From: an uncultured Clostridia bacterium
GTDB lineage: Bacteria > Bacillota > Clostridia > Peptostreptococcales > Anaerovoracaceae
Length of the DNA stretch: 64,000 nt
Direction: 5' to 3'
Assembly: GCA_934278925.1 (NCBI GenBank)
Contig: CAKQWJ010000002.1
Span: 62,001-126,000, forward strand
The notes below the pieces were generated by a model. That model was not told the DNA's origin. It did not search any database and saw nothing but the letters and a program-made list of their open reading frames with translations. Both the position numbers and the translations under genes were made by a program. Below are positions 32,606 to 41,822 of the stretch, in pieces (position 1 is the stretch's first letter; each line of letters opens with the position of its first letter).

Positions 32606-35221
32606 ATGGAAAATTTAGGTCTGAATGAAATACGAGATTTATTCAGAGATTTCTTTGTCAGCAAGGGTCATTACGCCGGAAAGAGTGCTTCTTTGATTCC
32701 TCAGAATGACAAGAGTCTTCTGATCATCAACTCGGGAATGGCACCGCTGAAACCGTATTTTGCCGGAGTGGAAACCCCGCCGTCGAAGCGCATGACTACC
32801 TGTCAGAAATGCATCCGTACCGGAGACATCGATAACGTCGGAAAGACGGCAAGACACGGTACGTTCTTCGAAATGCTGGGCAACTTCAGCTTCGGAGATT
32901 ACTTTAAAGAGCAGAGTCTCACCTGGGGATGGGAATTCATTACGGAATGGCTCAAGATGCCGAAAGATCGAGTATGGGCAACCGTATATCAGGACGATGA
33001 CGAAGCCCACGATATCTGGATTAAGCTGGGAATGCCGGAAGATCACATCGTTCGTCTGGGCAAAGACGACAACTTCTGGGAGATCGGTCTGGGTCCGTGC
33101 GGTCCTTGTTCCGAAATCTTCTTTGACAGAGGCGAGAAGTACGGCTGCGGCAAACCGGACTGCAAACCGGGCTGCGACTGCGACCGTTATATTGAATTCT
33201 GGAACCACGTATTCTCCCAGTTTTCCAAAGAGGAAGACGGAAGCTATTCAGACCTGGCACATAAGAACATCGATACCGGAATGGGACTGGAACGTATGGC
33301 CTGCATCATGCAGGGTGTGGACTCCATCTTCGATATCGACACCATCCGCCATATTCTGAATGCGGTGGCAGAAAAGGCCGGCGTGAAGTACGAGCAGGGC
33401 AACGAGCAGAACGACATCAGCCTGCGAATCGTTACCGACCATCTGAGATCCATGGTATTCATGATTTCCGACGGTATCCTGCCGAGCAACGAAGGCCGTG
33501 GTTACGTGCTTCGGAGACTGATTCGCCGTGCAGCAAGAAACGGCATGATTCTCGGAATCAATCAGGACGATTTCCTGGCGGAACTGGCGGACAAGGTCAT
33601 CGAAGTATCCGGCGGCGCGTATCCGGAACTGGTGGAGAAACAGGAATACATCAAGAAAATCATCCGGAACGAAGAGTCCCAATTCTCCAAAACCCTGGCG
33701 AACGGCCTCTCCATTCTGAACGACTATATGAGCGATATGGATGCCAAGGACGAGAAGGTTCTGGCCGGAGAATTGGCATTTAAGCTGTACGATACCTACG
33801 GATTTCCGATTGAGCTCACAGAAGAAATCCTGGCAGAGAACGGAAAGACCCCGGATATGGATGGCTTCCGTCAGAGCATGGCGAACCAGAAGGAAACCGC
33901 CAGAGCCGGCCAGAGAGACACCTCGGATGAGGCGTGGAAAGATGCGGGTGCGTACTCCCACCTTCCGGCGACGGAATTCCTGGGATATACCGAGACCGAA
34001 GCAGAGGCAGAAGTTCAGTTCTGCGGTTCCTATGATCGGGATCACAAATTCCTGATCTTCAACCGCACACCGTTCTATGCAACCAGCGGCGGACAGCTCC
34101 ACGACACGGGAATTGCAACAGTCGACGGTGCGGAATATCACATCGTGGATGTGGTAAAAGAAAACGGCATTTTCCTCCACGTTGTGGACGCCGATGACAG
34201 CAAAAAAATGAACGCCGTATCCGAAGGTGACCGGGCGGTCCTGAAGATTGACTCCGTAAAGCGGAATCGCATCTCCAGAGGACACAGTGCCACCCACCTG
34301 CTGCAGCAGGCACTCCGGGATGTATTAGGCGACCACGTCATGCAGGCCGGATCCTACGTGGATGAGAACTACCTGAGATTCGATTTCAACCATTTCGAGG
34401 CAATGACCGGTGAAGAAATTCGAAAGGTAGAGGATATCGTAAACGCTCACATCGACGAATTCCTGCCGATTCAGATGCAGGAGATGCCGATTGAGGAAGC
34501 GAAGAATATGGGCGCGATGGCCCTGTTCGGTGAGAAATACGGCGACATCGTTCGGGTGGTCAGCATGGGGGACTACAGCGTAGAATTCTGCGGCGGTACC
34601 CATCTGGACAACACCGGAAAGATCGGTGCATTCAAGATTACCGCAGAGTACGGTGTGGCGTCCGGCGTTCGACGGGTGGAAGCTGTCACCGGTTCTCAGG
34701 TCATTCAGTACCTGGATGCCAAAGCGGCAATTATTGCAGAAGCGGCATCGGTATTGAAGACCGGCGAAAAGGATCTTCCAAAGAGAGCAGAGCAGCTGCT
34801 TCAGGATAACCGGGATTTGGAAAAAGAGCTGAAAGCGTTGAAAGCAGATCAGATTGCCGGTTCTGTGGATTCCATCATTGCTTCGGCAAAGGATGTGAAC
34901 GGCGTCAAATTGATTACAAAGCGTTTCGACGACACGGATGCGGACCAGCTCCGGGAGATGTCCGACGCAATTAAGGAGCACACCGATAACGTCGTAATGG
35001 TATTCGCCGCAGTAAACGACGGAAAGATCATTCTGATTGCATCAGTCAGCGAAGATCTGGTATCCAAGGGATATCACGCCGGAAAAATCATTAAGGAAGT
35101 GGCAAAGGTTGCCGGCGGCGGCGGCGGCGGAAAAGCCGGAATGGCCCAGGCCGGTGCGAAAGACGCTTCGAAATTGGAAGATGCTTTTGCAAAAGCAGAA
35201 GAACTCATTGCGGTTCAGTAA
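32606..35221 (+). CDS. alaS: Alanyl-tRNA synthetase
   Basis: This class II synthetase charges tRNA-Ala. The 871-residue protein has the catalytic domain (LIPQNDKSLLIINSGMAPLKPYF start region, GMGLERM motif 3), the editing domain with zinc ligands RGHSATHLLQQALR and CGGTHLDNTG, and the C-terminal glycine-rich C-Ala domain (VAGGGGGGKAGMAQAG). TAGGAGAG precedes the ATG. It leads the conserved Firmicute cluster alaS-ireB-ruvX. Confidence 0.98.
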   Translation: MENLGLNEIRDLFRDFFVSKGHYAGKSASLIPQNDKSLLIINSGMAPLKPYFAGVETPPSKRMTTCQKCIRTGDIDNVGKTARHGTFFEMLGNFSFGDYFKEQSLTWGWEFITEWLKMPKDRVWATVYQDDDEAHDIWIKLGMPEDHIVRLGKDDNFWEIGLGPCGPCSEIFFDRGEKYGCGKPDCKPGCDCDRYIEFWNHVFSQFSKEEDGSYSDLAHKNIDTGMGLERMACIMQGVDSIFDIDTIRHILNAVAEKAGVKYEQGNEQNDISLRIVTDHLRSMVFMISDGILPSNEGRGYVLRRLIRRAARNGMILGINQDDFLAELADKVIEVSGGAYPELVEKQEYIKKIIRNEESQFSKTLANGLSILNDYMSDMDAKDEKVLAGELAFKLYDTYGFPIELTEEILAENGKTPDMDGFRQSMANQKETARAGQRDTSDEAWKDAGAYSHLPATEFLGYTETEAEAEVQFCGSYDRDHKFLIFNRTPFYATSGGQLHDTGIATVDGAEYHIVDVVKENGIFLHVVDADDSKKMNAVSEGDRAVLKIDSVKRNRISRGHSATHLLQQALRDVLGDHVMQAGSYVDENYLRFDFNHFEAMTGEEIRKVEDIVNAHIDEFLPIQMQEMPIEEAKNMGAMALFGEKYGDIVRVVSMGDYSVEFCGGTHLDNTGKIGAFKITAEYGVASGVRRVEAVTGSQVIQYLDAKAAIIAEAASVLKTGEKDLPKRAEQLLQDNRDLEKELKALKADQIAGSVDSIIASAKDVNGVKLITKRFDDTDADQLREMSDAIKEHTDNVVMVFAAVNDGKIILIASVSEDLVSKGYHAGKIIKEVAKVAGGGGGGKAGMAQAGAKDASKLEDAFAKAEELIAVQ

Positions 35222-35233
35222 GGAGGTATTGCT

Positions 35234-35488
35234 ATGAGTAAAGATACAGTAGTTTTCGAGGGAATCAACGAACAACAGATGACCAACCGTGAGATTCTGG
35301 AAACCATCTACAATGCGCTGCAGGAAAGAAATTACAACGCCATCGATCAGATGGTAGGATATCTCACATCCGGTGATCCTTCCTACATCACCAGCCACAA
35401 TAATGCCAGAAATCTCATCCTCAAGGTGGACCGGGACGATCTTCTGGAGGATATTCTCACCAGCTACCTGGGAGTTGAGAAGAAGTAA
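35234..35488 (+). CDS. ireB: IreB family regulatory phosphoprotein (UPF0297)
   Basis: IreB is a small protein phosphorylated by the PASTA kinase IreK and linked to cell-wall stress tolerance in enterococci. The 84-residue product carries family stretches TREILETIYNAL-like TNREILETIYNALQERNY and NQMVGYLTSGDPSYITSH-like DQMVGYLTSGDPSYITSHN. AAGGAGGTATTGCT precedes the ATG. It lies between alaS and ruvX and overlaps ruvX by one base. Confidence 0.95.
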   Translation: MSKDTVVFEGINEQQMTNREILETIYNALQERNYNAIDQMVGYLTSGDPSYITSHNNARNLILKVDRDDLLEDILTSYLGVEKK

Positions 35489-35925
35489 TGCGAAAACTAG
35501 GACTGGATGTAGGGGATAAGACCATCGGTGTTGCGGTAAGCGACGAGCTGGATATCACCGCCCAAGGCGTAACGACCATAGACCGTGTCGGCATTCGAAA
35601 GGATGCCGGCAAGGTGATGGATTACGTTCGGGAATACGATTGTGATACCGTGGTAATGGGTCTGCCGATTAATCTGGATGGCTCCGACAGCGTACAGACC
35701 GAGAAGGTGCGCGAATTCCGAACCATGCTGGAGAACAAGATGCGCAGCTCCGGAATGGCTGACGTCAAGGTGGAATGGCAGGATGAGCGTTTTACCACCG
35801 TTATCGCCGAACGGGTGCTGATGGAAGCGAATATGAAGCGGAAATCCCGTAAAGAAGTTGTTGATAAGCAAGCTGCTATTATTATTTTACAGAGTTATAT
35901 GGACAGGGTGAAAAATGGAAAGTAA
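35488..35925 (+). CDS. ruvX: Putative Holliday junction resolvase / pre-16S rRNA nuclease YqgF (RuvX)
   Basis: This RNase H-fold nuclease family is implicated in 16S rRNA 5' end maturation and possibly recombination. The 145-residue protein has the catalytic first strand LGLDVGDKTIGVAVSDE, the central VVMGLPINLDGSDS, and the WQDERFTTVIAERVL segment with further acidic residues. Its start overlaps the stop of ireB, and it overlaps the next gene by 11 bases, so translation along the cluster is coupled. Confidence 0.94.
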   Translation: MRKLGLDVGDKTIGVAVSDELDITAQGVTTIDRVGIRKDAGKVMDYVREYDCDTVVMGLPINLDGSDSVQTEKVREFRTMLENKMRSSGMADVKVEWQDERFTTVIAERVLMEANMKRKSRKEVVDKQAAIIILQSYMDRVKNGK

Positions 35926-36628
35926 AGTCAAAAATCATGATCTGAGTTTTCTCTCTTCCAATGATTACTGGGGCAGAGGCATTATGATCGGCACAAGCGG
36001 CCGTCGGATTGCTGTTGCCTATTTTATCATGGGAAGAAGCGAAAACAGTCGAAACCGTTACTTCTATCAGGAAGGGGACAAGGTGGCAATTGCACCGTAC
36101 GATCCGGCAAAGCTGGAGGACCCGACCTTGATCATCTATTATCCGGTAAAAACCGTTGGAAATCAGCTGATCGTTACCAACGGAGACCAGACGGATACCG
36201 TAGAAGAACATCTGAATCAGGGAGGCACTTTCGAATCCGCTTTGCGTACTCGGGAGTTTGAGCCGGACGAACCTCATTTTACCCCGAGAATCAGCGGAAT
36301 CGTGGATATGACGGACGGTGCGTTCAAGATGAGCATCCTGAAGAACATCGACGGCATCGGCAAGGAATGCGGCCGCTATTTCTACGAGTACGCACCGGTG
36401 GACGGAACCGCTCGTTTCATTCACACTTATGAGGGAAATGCCACTCCGCTGCCGACGTTCGAGGGAGAGCCTTGGAAGGTGGAGATTCCGGAGGATTTGG
36501 ACGTATTCACCGAAACCATCTGGAAGAGCCTCAACGAGGACAACAAGATTTCGCTTTGCACAATGATGATTGATATGGACACCCACGAAAAGGACGTTCG
36601 TATTCTGAACAAGAGAATGGGAGACTAG
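35915..36628 (+). CDS. purO: PurO-type IMP cyclohydrolase
   Basis: The 237-residue protein resembles the archaeal-type IMP cyclohydrolase, which closes the purine ring of FAICAR to IMP. The start region NDYWGRGIMIGTS and AYFIMGRSENSRNRYFYQEG are typical, as is the later TPRISGIVDM. It is followed two bases later by purB and then by a stand-alone AICAR formyltransferase, so together they would replace bifunctional PurH. Identification rests on sequence pattern and this context. It overlaps ruvX by 11 bases, linking the purine genes to the alaS cluster. Confidence 0.86.
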   Translation: MESKVKNHDLSFLSSNDYWGRGIMIGTSGRRIAVAYFIMGRSENSRNRYFYQEGDKVAIAPYDPAKLEDPTLIIYYPVKTVGNQLIVTNGDQTDTVEEHLNQGGTFESALRTREFEPDEPHFTPRISGIVDMTDGAFKMSILKNIDGIGKECGRYFYEYAPVDGTARFIHTYEGNATPLPTFEGEPWKVEIPEDLDVFTETIWKSLNEDNKISLCTMMIDMDTHEKDVRILNKRMGD

Positions 36629-36629
36629 C

Positions 36630-38063
36630 ATGGATAACAAGATGGAATATAAATCGCCGCTTTCTTCAAGATATGCCAGCAAGGAGATGAAGTACATCTT
36701 CTCCGAGCAGAAGAAGTTCACCACATGGCATGAACTGTGGATCGCACTGGCAAAGGCCGAGAAGGAACTGGGACTGAACATCACGCAGGAACAGATCGAT
36801 GAGATGGTGGAAAACAAGGATATCGTGGATTTTGAGGTGGCGGAGGCCAGAGAAAAAGAAGTTCGCCACGATGTTATGAGCCACGTTTATGCATACGGTA
36901 AGCGCTGCCCGAAGGCAGAGCCGATTATCCATCTGGGCGCAACATCCTGCTACGTTGGGGATAACACCGATATTCTTCTCATGAGAGATGCGCTGAAGCT
37001 GATTCTGGAGAAGGCCATTCAGGTGGAACTGAACCTCACTCGTTTTGCCATCGAGTACAAGGATCTGCCGTGCCTGGGATATACCCACCTGCAGCCGGCA
37101 CAGTTGACCACCGTGGGTAAGAGAGCGACCCTGTGGATGTACGAACTGGCAACGGATATCGTAGAGCTGGAGCGTCGTCTGGAAGATTTGCGGATGCTGG
37201 GTTCCAAGGGAACCACCGGTACTCAGGCAAGCTTTATGGATCTCTTCGAAAACGACGAAGAGAAGGTGAAGAAGCTGGATCAGCTGATTGCGGAAGATTT
37301 CGGATTCGCCGGATGCGTTCCGGTTTCCGGACAGACATATTCCAGAAAGGTGGATTACAACGTACTGTCCACACTTTCCGGCATTGCTCAGACTGCATCC
37401 AAGTTCTCCAACGATATGAGAATTCTTCAGTCCTTCGGAGAGATGGAGGAACCGTTCGAAGAGCATCAGATCGGTTCTTCGGCAATGCCGTACAAGAGAA
37501 ACCCGATGCGATCCGAGAGAATCACATCTCTGGCGCGCTACGTCATGATTGATTCCCTGAATCCGGCAATCACCGCTGCAACACAGTGGTTCGAAAGAAC
37601 GCTGGACGATTCTGCCAACAAGAGAATTTCCGTACCGGAAGCGTTCCTGGCAGTGGATGGTATCCTGAACCTGTTCATCAACATCAGCAGCGATATGGTG
37701 GTATATCCGAAGGTTATCGAATCCAGAGTGATGGAGAAGCTGCCGTTTATCGCCACCGAGAATATCATGATGGAAGCGGTAAAGAAGGGTGGAAACCGTC
37801 AGGAACTCCACGAGAGAATTCGTGTTCACTCTCACGAAGCGACACTTCGCGTAAAGAGAGACGGACTCAGCAACAACCTCATCGAGCTGATTGCCAACGA
37901 CCCGGACTTCGACCTTTCCGAAGAGGAAATCCGTGCCAGCCTGAACCCGTCCCTGTATGTTGGAAGATGCCCTTCCCAGGTAACCGAATTCGTTCAGGAT
38001 GTGATCGATCCGATCGTTCGCAGACATCCGCATGAAAACATCAGCACGGAAATCAACCTGTAG
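36630..38063 (+). CDS. purB: Adenylosuccinate lyase
   Basis: The enzyme acts twice in purine synthesis, producing AICAR from SAICAR and AMP from adenylosuccinate. The 477-residue protein has the superfamily signature SSAMPYKRNPMRSERI (about residue 288), the HxGxTS-like HLGATSCYVGDNTD and THLQPAQLTTVGKR. The length matches the long clostridial/eukaryotic-like form. GGGAGACTAGC precedes the ATG. It sits between the two enzymes that handle its product AICAR. Confidence 0.96.
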   Translation: MDNKMEYKSPLSSRYASKEMKYIFSEQKKFTTWHELWIALAKAEKELGLNITQEQIDEMVENKDIVDFEVAEAREKEVRHDVMSHVYAYGKRCPKAEPIIHLGATSCYVGDNTDILLMRDALKLILEKAIQVELNLTRFAIEYKDLPCLGYTHLQPAQLTTVGKRATLWMYELATDIVELERRLEDLRMLGSKGTTGTQASFMDLFENDEEKVKKLDQLIAEDFGFAGCVPVSGQTYSRKVDYNVLSTLSGIAQTASKFSNDMRILQSFGEMEEPFEEHQIGSSAMPYKRNPMRSERITSLARYVMIDSLNPAITAATQWFERTLDDSANKRISVPEAFLAVDGILNLFINISSDMVVYPKVIESRVMEKLPFIATENIMMEAVKKGGNRQELHERIRVHSHEATLRVKRDGLSNNLIELIANDPDFDLSEEEIRASLNPSLYVGRCPSQVTEFVQDVIDPIVRRHPHENISTEINL

Positions 38064-38096
38064 GAATCGTATAACACGGATGGAGGAACACAAGCG

Positions 38097-39284
38097 ATGA
38101 AACAAATCGAATTGAAATACGGATGCAATCCGAATCAGAAGCCGGCTTTCGTATCCATGAAGGACGACAGTGAACTTCCTTTTGAAGTTCTCAACGGAAG
38201 ACCGGGATACATCAACCTGCTGGACGCATTAAACGGCTGGCAGCTGGTAAAAGAAATCCACGAAGCGACCGGAAAAGCGGCCGCCACATCCTTTAAGCAT
38301 GTCAGCCCGACTTCCGCCGCCATCGGCCGGAAGATGAGCAATCGTCTGAAGAAGGCGTGCTTTGTGGATGACATCGAAGGACTGGATGATTCCGAAATCG
38401 CCACTGCGTATGCTCGTGCCAGAGGTACGGACCGCATGAGTTCTTTCGGCGATTTCATCTCCCTCAGCGACGTCTGCGATGCAACCTGTGCGCGTCTTAT
38501 CAAGAGAGAGGTATCCGACGGTGTAATTGCTCCGGGATATACGGACGAAGCGCTGGAGATTCTGAAACAGAAGAAGAAGGGCAATTACCTGATTCTGAAA
38601 ATCGATCCGGCTTACGAAGCACCGGAGATGGAAGAGAAGCAGGTGTTCGGCGTGACCTTTACGCAGAAGCACAACGATCTGAAGATTGAGCCGTCTTGCC
38701 TCGAGAACATCGTGACCGAGAACAAGGAACTGCCGGATGAAGCAAAGGAAGATATGCTGATTGCATTGATTGCACTGAAGTATACTCAGTCCAATTCCGT
38801 TGCCTTCGCTTACGACGGTCAGACCATCGGCATCGGTGCGGGACAGCAGTCCAGAGTGCACTGCACCAGACTTGCCGGAAGCAAAGCGGATAACTGGCAG
38901 CTGCGCCTCACGGATAAGGTTCTGAACCTCCCGTGGAAAGCCGGAACCCGTCGCCCGAACAAAGATAATTTTATCGATCGATACATCGCAATGGAGGATA
39001 CTCCGGAAGCAAACGTGGACATCGACTGGACGGAACTCTTCGAGACCAAGCCGGAACCGTTTACGCTGGAAGAGAAGCGCCGGCTTCTGGACAAGGTGGA
39101 TGGCGTAACTTTGGCATCGGATGCGTTCTTCCCGTTTGCGGATAACATCGACCGAGCAAAGGCCAGCGGTACCAAGTACATCGTTCAGCCGGGCGGATCC
39201 ACCCGAGACGACCTGGTTCTGGATGCATGCAACAGATACGGAATGGTTATGTGCTATAACGGATTCCGTCTGTTCCACCATTAA
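38097..39284 (+). CDS. Stand-alone AICAR formyltransferase (PurH formyltransferase domain homologue)
   Basis: It transfers a formyl group from 10-formyl-tetrahydrofolate to AICAR. The 395-residue protein contains the AICARFT features LKYGCNPNQKPA, LNGRPGYINLLDALNGWQLV, the catalytic-type SFKHVSPTSAA and the C-terminal VQPGGSTRDDLVLDACNRYG. The MGS-like IMP cyclohydrolase domain of ordinary PurH is absent; the PurO-type protein upstream supplies that step. TGGAGGAACACAAGCG precedes the ATG. The gene ends at a terminator. Confidence 0.92.
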   Translation: MKQIELKYGCNPNQKPAFVSMKDDSELPFEVLNGRPGYINLLDALNGWQLVKEIHEATGKAAATSFKHVSPTSAAIGRKMSNRLKKACFVDDIEGLDDSEIATAYARARGTDRMSSFGDFISLSDVCDATCARLIKREVSDGVIAPGYTDEALEILKQKKKGNYLILKIDPAYEAPEMEEKQVFGVTFTQKHNDLKIEPSCLENIVTENKELPDEAKEDMLIALIALKYTQSNSVAFAYDGQTIGIGAGQQSRVHCTRLAGSKADNWQLRLTDKVLNLPWKAGTRRPNKDNFIDRYIAMEDTPEANVDIDWTELFETKPEPFTLEEKRRLLDKVDGVTLASDAFFPFADNIDRAKASGTKYIVQPGGSTRDDLVLDACNRYGMVMCYNGFRLFHH

Positions 39285-39303
39285 TATCGAAGAAGATGAA
39301 CTT

Positions 39304-39335
39304 AAAAAGCAGCTCTTTTGCAGCTGCTTTTTTCT
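39304..39335 (+). terminator. Terminator of the purine cluster
   Basis: AAAAAGCAGCT and AGCTGCTTTTT with a seven-base loop and a further run of T. Confidence 0.85.
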
Positions 39336-39358
39336 TAGGAAAAAGGGGAGAAGCGCTG

Positions 39359-40249
39359 ATGAACGATTTGCAGATTGATTATTTTATGGCAGTGGCGACC
39401 AATCTCAGTTTCACGAAAACATCCGAGGAGCTTTTCGTGTCTCAGCCGGCCATCTCCAAGCAGATCTCTCTCATGGAGAAGGAATTGGGCGTGAAACTGT
39501 TCATTCGAAACAACAAGAAAACGACCCTCACGAAGGCAGGGGAACTGTACTATGAGTTCTTCCGGGAGTACAAAAAAGACCTTCGGGATACCATGCACAA
39601 GGCCGCGGCGCTCCAGAATCAGGACCCGGAAGTTATACACGTGGGTTTCATGGAAGGATGGGATTTGGCGAAAATCCTGCCGGAGGTGCTGCGCCGATTC
39701 CACGAGAAATATCCAAATACGAGACTGGCCATCGATTGCTGCGGTGTAAAAGAATTAACAACACTTCTTCTAACCGATAACATTCAGGTCGCTCTTACCA
39801 TGAAGAATTCGCTAACGGATTTTAATGAGTTATATCAAAAAACAGTGGCGACGACTCGGAAACTTCTGATCTACTCTCCGGATAATGAACATGCCGGAAG
39901 TCCGGAAGTGAATCCGGCGGATTTTCGCCATGAGAAGTTCTTTGCCCCATGGGAGATTGTAGGAAAGATGATCACCCGATTGCTTGCGACTTATTGCGAG
40001 CCCTACGGATTCACACCGGAAATCGAATTCGTCCATAACAGCGAGTCCGTGATTACATGTGTTCGAAACAATATGGGCGTGGCTATTGTGGACGACTGGG
40101 TGTGGTGCATCCACTCTCCGAGCCTCCGATACATTGAACTGGATGCCGTGGATGAAATATGCGTGACCCGCCTGGAGGAGGGTGTGACCGAGCAGACATT
40201 GTTCCTCACAGAACTTCTGGAGGATGCGGTAAGATTACGTCATTCATAA
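39359..40249 (+). CDS. LysR family transcriptional regulator
   Basis: The 296-residue regulator has an N-terminal winged helix (FTKTSEELFVSQPAISKQIS recognition region, residues 19-38) and a C-terminal periplasmic-binding-like effector domain. ATG 39359 is preceded by AAAAGGGGAG. A longer frame starting at 39296 would run through the purine terminator and is rejected. The gene sits immediately upstream, on the same strand, of three genes of unknown function with a large inverted repeat in their promoter, which it may control. Ligand unknown. Confidence 0.92.
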   Translation: MNDLQIDYFMAVATNLSFTKTSEELFVSQPAISKQISLMEKELGVKLFIRNNKKTTLTKAGELYYEFFREYKKDLRDTMHKAAALQNQDPEVIHVGFMEGWDLAKILPEVLRRFHEKYPNTRLAIDCCGVKELTTLLLTDNIQVALTMKNSLTDFNELYQKTVATTRKLLIYSPDNEHAGSPEVNPADFRHEKFFAPWEIVGKMITRLLATYCEPYGFTPEIEFVHNSESVITCVRNNMGVAIVDDWVWCIHSPSLRYIELDAVDEICVTRLEEGVTEQTLFLTELLEDAVRLRHS

Positions 40250-40287
40250 GCAAACGGTTATTCATTACATGATGAAATAAGCATTAT

Positions 40288-40336
40288 ACAAAACGTATTA
40301 TTGTGGGTAGAATATAACCATGATAATACGTTTTGT
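40288..40336 (+). promoter_or_regulatory. Promoter with a perfect 14-bp inverted repeat, candidate LysR operator
   Basis: ACAAAACGTATTAT (40288-40301) and ATAATACGTTTTGT (40323-40336) are exact reverse complements 21 bases apart. A plausible promoter, TTGTGG (40301-40306) with TAATAC (40324-40329), lies between and inside the arms. The centre-to-centre distance of the arms (35 bases) would let a LysR tetramer span the promoter. A terminator reading is less likely given the long loop. Confidence 0.6.
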
Positions 40337-40372
40337 TTTTAACAACCATACAAATTATTGGAGGACAAAAAA

Positions 40373-40852
40373 ATGGTACATAAGAGCAAAAAACTGACCG
40401 CTGTATATGCGCTGATTATGGATTTGCCGCTGAGCATCCTCATTACGCTGATTTCCCTCTTACTGGCCGGAAATCTTGCCGCACCGATGTTCATCCGCAT
40501 GGCAATCCTCGCCTACGTCATTACTTTCTTTGTAAACTTCCTTCCGGCACCGAAGTGGGGATTTGATTTCGCCATCAAGCGTTCCCAGCCGGGAACACTG
40601 AAGTTCGGTCTGCTGCTGAACATCGTGGTTGCCGCAGTGTTCGTGGTAATCCTGGACCTGATTATGACCGCAGTAGGCGTGCTGGTATTCGGCGGCGGCA
40701 CCTTCCAGATGTACATCGTTTCCGTTCTGGGCGGATTCATTCCATGCTACATCCCGACACTGATTATCGCCATGCTGTGGAACGGACCGGCCGACAAGAT
40801 GTCTCGTGCGATTGTGGGCGAAGCAATGCCGGAAATTCCGACCAGCTTCTAG
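40373..40852 (+). CDS. Small integral membrane protein of unknown function
   Basis: The 159-residue protein has four hydrophobic stretches (about 10-32, 38-57, 78-104 and 112-138), with an internal MDLPLSILITLISLLLAG and a second similar DLIMTAVGVLVFGGG segment that may reflect a two-fold repeat. ATG 40373 follows TTGGAGGAC. I do not recognise the family. It is the first gene after the 14-bp inverted repeat and probably belongs with the next two genes. Confidence 0.65.
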   Translation: MVHKSKKLTAVYALIMDLPLSILITLISLLLAGNLAAPMFIRMAILAYVITFFVNFLPAPKWGFDFAIKRSQPGTLKFGLLLNIVVAAVFVVILDLIMTAVGVLVFGGGTFQMYIVSVLGGFIPCYIPTLIIAMLWNGPADKMSRAIVGEAMPEIPTSF

Positions 40853-40942
40853 TATAACTTTCAGACAAAATATGATACGCTGATTACAGGATGTGCCCTT
40901 GTTGTGCATCCTGTATCGTATATGAAAGAGAGGATATTTAAA

Positions 40943-41809
40943 ATGAAAAGACCTGATTTTTACCCGGTACGCAGCCTGATTTACGTGGATCTGGCAAAGG
41001 AAGATTACAGAATTTATCTGGAAAACTGGCTCTATAAATACCATATTCCGGACAGCATTGCGCAGTTCGGACCATATGTATCCAAATATGCCTTCTACCA
41101 GGCACTTCCGGTTCCGGAAGGCGGCGAACGTTTCGGTACAGTACGAATGCAGATGACCGAGCATTACTGGCTGGCAAACCCGAACGATATTCACGAATTC
41201 GTACACCACAAGGCACTGACCGAATATTTCTCGCCTAATGTACTGGTATGGCAGAACAATCTTCCGGATCCTGCAGACGGTAAAGTCGAGGCAACCGAAA
41301 CAAACTTCGAAGGTGATGATGCCAGAGCCGTTAAAGGAAATGAAGAACTGGGCACCGTTCCGTTCGTATTTGCATTCATCCCGGTATGGTGGGAAGAGGA
41401 CTTCAAGGGTGCCGGCAGAACCATCGAAGACGGTCCGAACTACAGATGGCAGTTCATGGTTCGCTATCCGGAAGGTGTATCCATGGAAGAAGGGGATAAA
41501 TGGCTGAAGGAAGAATTCATCCCGGCATACACCGCTCAGGACGAAGTAACACGCTGCCTCTCCAGCAAAATCATCAAGTCCGTTAACGACTGCGAATTCG
41601 ACCGTGTGGTAGAAATGTGGTTCCCTTGCCCAAGTGCTTGGCAGAAGGCCACAAAGGAAGCCGCTCAGAAGGTGTCCAAACCGGCTTGGGCCGAAACCGA
41701 AGACTTCCCATATCTGAAGAAGTCTTACGGCATTTCCGGCATCTTCCTGTCCGACATCGCTCGTTCCGACAATATGACTCAGTACCACGGCTACATCCCG
41801 ATGAGATAG
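40943..41809 (+). CDS. Conserved soluble protein of unknown function, possibly a dimeric alpha/beta barrel (EthD-like)
   Basis: The 288-residue soluble protein shows two similar halves: a segment with HIPDSIAQFGPYVSKYAFYQ and MQMTEHYWL in the first, and MVRYPEGVSMEEGDKWLKEE with VVEMWFPCPSAW in the second. This recalls EthD/ABM-type barrel proteins, which act on aromatic or quinone-like substrates, but the match is weak. GAAAGAGAGG lies before ATG 40943. It is between two membrane proteins in the putative LysR-controlled cluster. Codon use is like its neighbours. Confidence 0.5.
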   Translation: MKRPDFYPVRSLIYVDLAKEDYRIYLENWLYKYHIPDSIAQFGPYVSKYAFYQALPVPEGGERFGTVRMQMTEHYWLANPNDIHEFVHHKALTEYFSPNVLVWQNNLPDPADGKVEATETNFEGDDARAVKGNEELGTVPFVFAFIPVWWEEDFKGAGRTIEDGPNYRWQFMVRYPEGVSMEEGDKWLKEEFIPAYTAQDEVTRCLSSKIIKSVNDCEFDRVVEMWFPCPSAWQKATKEAAQKVSKPAWAETEDFPYLKKSYGISGIFLSDIARSDNMTQYHGYIPMR

Positions 41810-41822
41810 TTCAAGGAGTCGT

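Noticed and set aside
39296..39358. Longer N-terminus for the LysR protein
   Set aside because: The extra residues would be read through the purine-cluster terminator; ATG 39359 has a strong ribosome binding site.
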